Positions 17,343 through 22,034 of a stretch of 22,034 nt of DNA are shown in pieces; positions within the stretch are counted from its first letter, which is position 1, and the number at the start of each line of letters is the position of its first letter. The DNA is from CAZMGT01 sp964565895 (GTDB taxonomy: Bacteria; Armatimonadota; Zipacnadia; UBA1398; CAZMGT01), in contig CAZMGT010000061.1 in the NCBI GenBank assembly GCA_964565895.1, positions 1 to 22,034 on the forward strand, in the 5' to 3' direction. Under the pieces are notes generated by a model. The model saw only the letters and a list, made by a program, of their open reading frames with translations. It was not told where the DNA came from and did not search any database. The translations under genes and the position numbers were made by a program.

Positions 17343-19282
17343 CCGGCTTCACCCCCAGCCAGTTCTTGGCGAAGTGTGCTAATCAGCTCCTGCACAGGGC
17401 AGGGGCCGAGATCGCCACGCTTCAGCCGGCGCACCGACACCTGCTCCGAGCTTACCTCGCGGTCGCCGACGATAAGCATCACCGGAATCTTCTGCAACTC
17501 GGCCTCGCGCACCTTGTAACTGATTCGCTCCGAGCGCTCGTCAACCTCCACGCGAAAACCGTTTTCCCGAAGCTTTTGGGCCACGGCGCGGGCGTACTCA
17601 TTGTGCCGGTCGGCGATGGGGAGAAGGACGATTTGCACGGGCGCAAGCCAGAGGGGAAACGCCCCGCCGTAGTGCTCGATGAGGATGCCGATCCAGCGCT
17701 CGATGCCGGCAAGCACAACGCGGTGGATCATCGCCGGGCGGTGCTCCTTGCCGTCCTCGCCGATATATGTAAGGTCAAACCGCTCGGGAAGGTTGAGGTC
17801 GCACTGGATGGTAGAGCCCTGCCACTCGCGGCCGAGGGCGTCTTTGAGCTTAAGGTCGATCTTCGGGCCATAGTGCGCGCCGCCGCCCTCCTCCACGTCG
17901 TAGTCCAGGCCGAACTGCTCCAGGGCTTGGCGCAGAGCATCGGTGGCCCGCTCCCAGAGGGCGTCGTCGCCCACGGCCTTCTCGGGTTTTGTGGAGAGGA
18001 CGTAGCGAAACTCCTCGAAGCCAAATACGCGGAGCATCTCCTGGCCGAACTCGATAACGCCGCAGATCTCGCTCACGAGCTGGTCCGGCGTACAGAAGAT
18101 GTGCGCGTCGTCTTGGGTGAACCCGCGCACGCGGAGCAGGCCATGGAGCACGCCGGCGCGCTCGTGGCGATAGACCGTGCCCAGCTCGAAGTAGCGGATG
18201 GGCAGGTCGCGGTAGCTGCGGGTGTGGCTTTTGTAAATGAGGATGTGGCCCGGGCAGTTCATGGGCTTTACGCCGTACTCCTGGCCCTCGATCTCGGTGA
18301 AGTACATGGGGTAGCCCGTCTGGTAATGGCCGGAGATGTGCCACAGCTCGGAGCGGATGAGGTGGGGCGTCCAGACGAGCTGATAGCCGCGCTTGAGGTG
18401 TAGGTCGGTGAGCCACTGCTCGATGATCCGTTTGAGCATGGCCCCGTTGGGGGGATAGAACGGGAGGCCGGGGCCGGCCTCGGGGAAGAACATGAACAGG
18501 TCGAGCTGGGGGCCGAGCTTGCGGTGGTCGCGCCGCTCGGCCTCGGCCAGGCGCTCTTGAAACTCCTCAAGCTGCGCCTTGGTCTCGAAGCACGTGCCGT
18601 AGATGCGCTGCAGTTGCTCGCGCGACTCGTCGCCGCGCCAATAGGCGCCGGCGATGGAGAGGAGCTTAAACACCTTGCCCACGCGGCCGGTGCTCGGCAG
18701 GTGCGGCCCGCGGCAGAGGTCGACGAACTCGCCCTGGCGATAGATGGTCACCGGCTCGTCGTCGGGCAGCTCGTTGATTATTTCCACTTTATATTTCTGG
18801 TCGAGCTTGCGGAACAGCTCAAGCGCCTCGTCGCGGGAGAGGACCTCGCGCACGATGGGCAGGTTGCGGTCGACGATCTCGGCCATGCGCTGCTCGATGG
18901 CCTGGAGGTCGTCCGGGGTAAGGGGGCGGGGGAGGTCGAAGTCGTAATAAAAGCGGTCCTCAAGGGCAGGGCCGATGGCCAGGCGGGCGCCGGGGAACAG
19001 CTCGCACACGGCGTGGGCCATGACGTGGGCGGCGCTGTGGCGCATTACCTCGCGGCCCTCGGGGTCGGCGAACGTGAGGATGGTGAGCTGGGCGTCGGCG
19101 TGGAGCGGCTCGTTAAGCCCGATGAGCCGGCCATTGACCTTTGCCGCGAGGGCGTCTTTGGCCAGGCGCGGGCCGATTTGCTCTGCGACCTGGGCGGGCG
19201 TTGTGCCGCGCGGGACGGAGAGCGAAGAGCCGTCGGGCAGAGTGATACGGATCGCTTGGGCATCGGGAAGCTGACCAGCCAT
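17339..19282 (-). CDS. thrS: Threonyl-tRNA synthetase
   Basis: This 647-residue class II enzyme charges tRNA-Thr; the length is normal (642 in Escherichia coli). ATG 19282 is chosen over a longer frame to 19378 because it starts at the TGS domain and has AAGGGTG eight bases upstream. The TGS domain is about 10-72. The editing domain has HSAAH (His82, His86) and DLCRGPH (Cys190, His194), which remove mischarged serine. The catalytic core (about 250-550) has zinc ligands Cys343, His394 and His520 and class II motif 2 around YRHERAGVLHG. The anticodon-binding domain is about 551-640. It is the first protein gene of the thrS-infC-rpmI-rplT run, 131 bases below tRNA-Val. I looked for a T-box leader and found none. 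Confidence 0.99.
   Translation of the reverse strand: MAGQLPDAQAIRITLPDGSSLSVPRGTTPAQVAEQIGPRLAKDALAAKVNGRLIGLNEPLHADAQLTILTFADPEGREVMRHSAAHVMAHAVCELFPGARLAIGPALEDRFYYDFDLPRPLTPDDLQAIEQRMAEIVDRNLPIVREVLSRDEALELFRKLDQKYKVEIINELPDDEPVTIYRQGEFVDLCRGPHLPSTGRVGKVFKLLSIAGAYWRGDESREQLQRIYGTCFETKAQLEEFQERLAEAERRDHRKLGPQLDLFMFFPEAGPGLPFYPPNGAMLKRIIEQWLTDLHLKRGYQLVWTPHLIRSELWHISGHYQTGYPMYFTEIEGQEYGVKPMNCPGHILIYKSHTRSYRDLPIRYFELGTVYRHERAGVLHGLLRVRGFTQDDAHIFCTPDQLVSEICGVIEFGQEMLRVFGFEEFRYVLSTKPEKAVGDDALWERATDALRQALEQFGLDYDVEEGGGAHYGPKIDLKLKDALGREWQGSTIQCDLNLPERFDLTYIGEDGKEHRPAMIHRVVLAGIERWIGILIEHYGGAFPLWLAPVQIVLLPIADRHNEYARAVAQKLRENGFRVEVDERSERISYKVREAELQKIPVMLIVGDREVSSEQVSVRRLKRGDLGPCPVQELISTLRQELAGGEAG
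17349..17356 (-). promoter_or_regulatory. Ribosome-binding site for the AUA start of infC
   Basis: GGGGGTGA on the minus strand, inside the last codons of thrS, places a five-G Shine-Dalgarno core nine bases before ATA 17342. It supports that codon as the start over GTG 17297, which lies far from it. Confidence 0.65.
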
Positions 19283-19367
19283 TTTTCGGCACCCTTTTCG
19301 GTACGGCGGGCGGCGGGAGAACTCCGGCACAGCCCAGCGCAAGCTAACGGCAAAACACGGCAGGCGC

Positions 19368-19404
19368 AAAACAAGCAACTCGCCCGGAAACGCCCGGGCG
19401 AGTT
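19368..19404 (-). terminator. Terminator after tRNA-Val
   Basis: An 11-bp perfect G+C-rich stem (19404-19394 with 19387-19377) has a 6-nt loop and is followed on the minus strand by GC and TTGTTTT. It ends the tRNA transcript ten bases after the CCA; the T-run is short, so some read-through into thrS is possible. Confidence 0.65.
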
Positions 19405-19413
19405 AGATTCCAC

Positions 19414-19489
19414 TGGTGGGCGGTGCTGGATTCGAACCAGCGACCTCTTCCGCGTCAGGGAAGCATTCTAGCCACTGAACTAACCGCCC
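19414..19489 (-). tRNA. tRNA-Val (anticodon GAC)
   Basis: The 76-nt cloverleaf is complete with encoded CCA. The acceptor stem is GGGCGGT with ACCGCCC, discriminator A; the D-stem is GTTC with GAAT, and the anticodon stem is CTTCC with GGAAG. The 7-nt loop is CTGACGC, so the anticodon is GAC (19456-19454), reading GUC and GUU. The T-arm is GCTGG TTCGAAT CCAGC. Position 37 is G. Confidence 0.97.
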
Positions 19490-19532
19490 ACGAGCAAAAG
19501 CGCAGCAAACCATTTGCGATCGGCGCAAAAAG

Positions 19533-19561
19533 AGTATAGCAAAGCGCCTGGGGAAAGTAAA
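19533..19561 (-). promoter_or_regulatory. Promoter of tRNA-Val
   Basis: On the minus strand TTTACT (19561-19556, 4/6), a 17-base spacer and TATACT (19538-19533, 5/6), the latter preceded by TGC as in an extended -10. The start would be near 19526, about 37 bases before the mature tRNA. Confidence 0.75.
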
Positions 19562-19686
19562 GGCTTGCCCGAGGAGTTCGGGCCAGGCAGGAGGCGGCTG
19601 GAGCGGGCCAGTTTGCCGCGGGAAAGTTGGCCCGGGCCATGTAACAGGATTGTGACGTAAAGAACATATGCTTCCCATGCCACCTC

Positions 19687-19695
19687 TGGTAAAAT
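19687..19695 (+). promoter_or_regulatory. Extended -10 promoter element of the candidate small RNA
   Basis: TGGTAAAAT fits the extended -10 form TGn plus a 5/6 TATAAT match. No good -35 is visible. A second, weaker extended -10 (TGA then TATATC, 19731-19739) lies downstream and would start at 19746, the first base of the 5' hairpin. Confidence 0.45.
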
Positions 19696-19701
19696 AACAA
19701 T

Positions 19702-19856
19702 GCTGTGTCGTCGCACAGTGCGACGGGTAATGATATATCGTAGCTGCCCCGAGGAACTGGCTCGGGGCGCATGCACCGCTAGCCGGTACCCCCCCGCACT
19801 GCTGCGGCTCTCTTGGTAGAACTGCGGCAGTGTGCGGCTAGCGGTGCGGTCTTTTT
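19702..19856 (+). ncRNA. Candidate structured small RNA ending in a large terminator hairpin
   Basis: The plus strand carries an 8-bp hairpin (19746-19753 with 19761-19768, 7-nt loop). A second, large hairpin follows: its outer stem is 13 bp and perfect (19773-19785 with 19835-19847), with an imperfect inner stem (about 19795-19805 with 19824-19836), then TTTTT at 19852-19856. This looks like an intrinsic terminator, yet all annotated genes on both sides (14712-19489 and 19957-20997) are on the minus strand, so there is no plus-strand gene for it to terminate. The simplest reading is an independent transcript of about 110-155 nt starting near 19702 or 19746. I see no match to 6S, SRP RNA, tmRNA or RNase P RNA. 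The identity is unknown. Confidence 0.5.
19710..19724. promoter_or_regulatory. 15-base palindrome, possible operator
   Basis: GTCGCAC-A-GTGCGAC is a perfect inverted repeat with 7-base arms and a single central base. It lies just downstream of one candidate promoter and at the -35 distance of the other, a position suited to a repressor. As RNA it could also form a small hairpin with 5-bp stem and 5-nt loop. Confidence 0.45.
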
Positions 19857-19956
19857 GGCCACCGCAAAACCGTGCCGCCCTCGGCTCGCTCGGGGGCAGT
19901 CTCGTCCCCTCCCCAAGCAAAGGCAAGCGCCCGTATCCTCTTGTCGCCCTAGCGCG

Positions 19957-20997
19957 CTAGGAGGCGGCGAGCCATTCCTCCATGTTTTTCGTCTCCGCAA
20001 GATACTGCGCGCGAATACAGGCCAGCGCAGCGACGTTAACGATATCCTCGGCGGAGCAGCCGCGGGAGAGGTCGAACGCGGGCAACGCCGTGCCCTGAAC
20101 AAGGGGGCCAAACGCCCGCGCGCCCCCGAGGCGCTCGACGAGCTTGTAACAGATGTTCCCCGCGTCGAGGTCGGGGAAGATGAGGACGTTGGCCCGCCCG
20201 GCCACAGGGCTGTCCTGGCACTTGCGCGCGGCGATTTCGGGAACGAGCGCGGCGTCGCCCTGAAGCTCGCCGTCGACGAGGAGGTCCGGGGCGCGTTGGC
20301 GCACCCGTTCCGTGGCCGCGACGACCTTGTCCACCAGGGGGTGCTTGGCGCTGCCGTGGGTGGAGAACGAGAGCATGGCAACGTGGGGCTCGGTCTCTAA
20401 AAACACGCGCGCGCTCTCCGCGGAGGCGATGGCGATGTCCGCGAGCTGGTCGGGCGTGGGATCGGGAACCACGCCGGCATCGGCGAAGAGGACCGCCCCG
20501 TCTACGCCATATTGGCGCTGTTGGGTGACCATGATCGTGCAACTAGAGACGGTTTTGCAGCCCGGAGCGGTGCCGATGCAGTAGATGAACGCGCGGATGA
20601 CGTCGGCGGTAGTATGCGCTGCGCCTTGCACGCAGCCGTCGGCGTCGCGGTGGCGGACCATTAGCGGGCCGAAGTAGAGGGGGTCGGAAGCGAGGCGCAG
20701 GGCCTGCTCCTCGGTCATGCCCTTGGCCTTGCGCCGTTGGTAAAGGGTGTTGGCGTAGTCGTGGAGCTTGGGGGAGGAAGTGGGGTCGACAAGCTCGACC
20801 CCGGAGAGGTCAACGCCCAGCTCGCGGGCGCGGCGAGAGATGTCCTCTGGGTCGCCGAGAACAATGGCCGAGCCCAGTTTATCGCGAACGAAAGCCGCCG
20901 CGGCGCGTAGAGTGCGCTCGTCTTCGCCTTCGGGGAGAACGACCGTGCGCTGGGCCTGTTGCGCGCGCTCGCGGATGCGTTGCAGCAGCGTGCTCAT
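19957..20997 (-). CDS. pta: Phosphate acetyltransferase
   Basis: This 346-residue enzyme interconverts acetyl-CoA and acetyl phosphate in the cytoplasm; it is the short single-domain form, as in Firmicutes and Thermotoga, without the long N-terminal regulatory part of Escherichia coli Pta. Family sequence includes VVLPEGEDERTL near the start, DPLYFGPLMVRH, ADGCVQGAAHTTADVIR, a MLSFSTHGSAKHP segment near the middle, and NVLIFPDLDAGNICYKL towards the C-terminus. ATG 20997 is preferred to an in-frame TTG at 21024 because AAAGGAAG lies about eight bases before it and the TTG overlaps the predicted -10. No acetate kinase gene is adjacent within the window. It diverges from the metallophosphoesterase gene at 21187. 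Confidence 0.95.
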   Translation of the reverse strand: MSTLLQRIRERAQQAQRTVVLPEGEDERTLRAAAAFVRDKLGSAIVLGDPEDISRRARELGVDLSGVELVDPTSSPKLHDYANTLYQRRKAKGMTEEQALRLASDPLYFGPLMVRHRDADGCVQGAAHTTADVIRAFIYCIGTAPGCKTVSSCTIMVTQQRQYGVDGAVLFADAGVVPDPTPDQLADIAIASAESARVFLETEPHVAMLSFSTHGSAKHPLVDKVVAATERVRQRAPDLLVDGELQGDAALVPEIAARKCQDSPVAGRANVLIFPDLDAGNICYKLVERLGGARAFGPLVQGTALPAFDLSRGCSAEDIVNVAALACIRAQYLAETKNMEEWLAAS

Positions 20998-21023
20998 CGT
21001 ATCGCTTCCTTTCCGAAAGTGCA

Positions 21024-21029
21024 ATTATA
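21024..21029 (-). promoter_or_regulatory. -10 element of the pta promoter
   Basis: A perfect TATAAT on the minus strand, 26 bases before ATG 20997, implies a start near 21017 and a leader of about 20 bases with its ribosome-binding site. The -35 region is poor, so activation or an unusual contact may compensate. Confidence 0.6.
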
Positions 21030-21111
21030 CCGCTGGGCAAGAGAAAGCGAAAGTGAGCGCGCAACGGGCGAAGGAGAAGGGCCGCGCGATGGGAAGTGTG
21101 TCCGCGTGCGG

Positions 21112-21140
21112 TTGACGGGCGGCCCCCGCTCGGACAGAAT
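21112..21140 (+). promoter_or_regulatory. Promoter of the metallophosphoesterase gene
   Basis: TTGACG (21112-21117, 5/6), a 17-base spacer and CAGAAT (21135-21140, 4/6). The start would be near 21147, about 40 bases before ATG 21187, with GGAGG at 21172-21176 in between. Confidence 0.55.
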
Positions 21141-21186
21141 GAATAGGCGCGGGCGGGCCCCACCCCATTGCGGAGGAACCCAGTTT

Positions 21187-22034
21187 ATGGCACGGCGCGC
21201 AGAGCTGGTTTTTGCCTATATTACGGACCTGCACGTGGGCTATGACGACGTCTCCAACGAGAAGACGGCGGCGGCAATGGCCGACCTCGCCCGGCTGGAC
21301 ATCGACGTTCTGTGTATCGGCGGCGACCTGGTTGATTTTCAGGAGCGCCACTGGGTGCTGTGCCGGGAGCTTGTGTTTGAGCGCTGCCGCTGGCCAATGA
21401 TCGCCTCGCGTGGCAACGCAGATTTTGCCGCGGGCGGAGATGAGGCATGGCTGCGCTACGTGGGCCAGCCCGCGCGGTGGGCGCTTTCGTTCGGCCCGGT
21501 GCACTTCGTCGCCGTGGGAGCGATGAACGATGACCACCGCATGTCCGTGGGCGAGGACGCGGGGGAGTTTATCAAGCGGGAGCTTAAGGGGCAGCGCGAC
21601 AAGCTGGGCATCGTCCTCTGCCATGCGCCGGTGAAAGATACGACGTTTTGGTCGTGCGCGAACCGCGACGATATGTGCTTGGCGAAGCTTCTTTCGCCCG
21701 ACAACCCGCCGTTTTATCTATTTCTCGCGGAGTCGGCCATGATGGCCGCGACGCTGCGCGAGCTGCCCAACGCGCGGCTGTTCCTCACGGGACACGTGCA
21801 CAACGACAATCGGATGAAGTGCGACCACGGCTATGGCCAGGTATATGAGGCGGACGGAACGATTCACATCGTCAGCGCGAACATCGGGGGATGGGCCGCG
21901 GTTGGGCGAGAGCGGCGGGAGTATCGGGTGTTTGAGATCTTCGACGACCGGATAGTAATGCGCACGCGGGATTTTCTGGACGGGACATGGGTGGAGGAGC
22001 TTGAGCAGACTTTTCCCTTGTGGCCGGAAAAGTA
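21187..22034 (+). CDS. Calcineurin-like metallophosphoesterase, 3'-partial
   Basis: An open frame from ATG 21187 runs to the window end (282 codons plus two bases, TA), so the stop is outside or one base away. GGAGG lies ten bases upstream. The dinuclear-metal motifs are all present in order: TDLH near residue 14, GGDLVD near 45, RGNAD near 75, LCHAP near 144 and TGHVH near 199. GNAD replaces the common GNHD; lack of the His there is also seen in the YfcE/MJ0936 group (GNCD), so it need not mean inactivity. There is no signal peptide, so it is probably cytoplasmic. The substrate (phosphodiester, nucleotide or phosphoprotein) cannot be told from sequence. It is divergent from pta with its own predicted promoter. 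Confidence 0.88.
   Translation, partial: MARRAELVFAYITDLHVGYDDVSNEKTAAAMADLARLDIDVLCIGGDLVDFQERHWVLCRELVFERCRWPMIASRGNADFAAGGDEAWLRYVGQPARWALSFGPVHFVAVGAMNDDHRMSVGEDAGEFIKRELKGQRDKLGIVLCHAPVKDTTFWSCANRDDMCLAKLLSPDNPPFYLFLAESAMMAATLRELPNARLFLTGHVHNDNRMKCDHGYGQVYEADGTIHIVSANIGGWAAVGRERREYRVFEIFDDRIVMRTRDFLDGTWVEELEQTFPLWPEK

Larger units (their letters stand above)
19490..19956. other. Gene-free gap between tRNA-Val and pta
   Basis: This 467-base gap has no convincing protein gene. It contains the tRNA-Val promoter (minus), and on the plus strand promoter-like elements, a 15-base palindrome, two hairpins and a T-run described as a candidate small RNA. The rest (about 19562-19685 and 19858-19956) shows nothing I can name. 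Confidence 0.7.

Noticed and set aside
19283..19376. T-box riboswitch or threonine-tRNA leader before thrS
   Set aside because: No conserved T-box sequence, specifier loop or antiterminator alternative was found; the hairpin at 19377-19404 fits a tRNA terminator better.
19746..19856. Known RNA families (6S RNA, SRP RNA, tmRNA, RNase P RNA) for the plus-strand hairpins
   Set aside because: The SRP GGAA-loop motif, the tmRNA tRNA-like ends, the RNase P core and the 6S size and bubble are all absent by inspection.

Overview
The window (about 66-70% G+C by eye) looks like chromosome from a Gram-negative-type (diderm) bacterium of the Terrabacteria side, possibly Armatimonadota or a related lineage. 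The reasons are single N-terminal SLH domains on secreted proteins ending in outer-membrane beta-barrels, an OstA/LptD-like outer-membrane protein, and Firmicutes-like housekeeping gene order (secA-prfB; thrS-infC-rpmI-rplT-SpoU methyltransferase). The phylum is an inference; a marker-gene tree would be decisive.

Left part, plus strand, 1-7517: two Glu/Ala-rich proteins of unknown function, the first cut by the window edge and the second a lipoprotein, end at a strong terminator. Next come ribH (lumazine synthase), a membrane-anchored HtrA/DegP-type protease, and two tandem paralogous envelope proteins. Both have the layout signal peptide, SLH, collagen-like Gly-X-Y, coiled coil, beta-barrel. 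The second has its own promoter, a leader of about 220 nt, codon use typical of high expression, and a strong terminator.

Middle, 7532-14686: nth (endonuclease III, minus strand) diverges from a small putative outer-membrane barrel protein. A plus-strand unit follows: LptD/OstA-like protein, secA with a roughly 88-residue insertion in NBD2, and prfB. The prfB gene carries the classic CTT TGA C programmed +1 frameshift, so it is an intact gene in two frames.

Right part, minus strand, 14712-19561, read right to left: tRNA-Val(GAC), thrS, infC, rpmI, rplT, a SpoU/TrmH-family methyltransferase, and a 178-residue SLH-plus-collagen protein without a barrel. infC appears to start at an AUA codon that overlaps the thrS stop. 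Then come pta (minus) and, diverging from it, a metallophosphoesterase gene running off the right edge. Between the tRNA and pta is a 467-nt gap holding a plus-strand promoter-like sequence, a palindrome, two hairpins and a T-run: a candidate small RNA.

How the parts fit: the envelope genes (HtrA quality control, SecA export, LptD-like barrel, several SLH-collagen proteins and a small barrel) suggest a system that tethers the outer membrane to the cell wall through collagen-like triple helices. The main evidence is the domain order and the equal 20-triplet collagen length in two separate proteins. Candidate sigma-70 promoters recur with exact 17-nt spacers.
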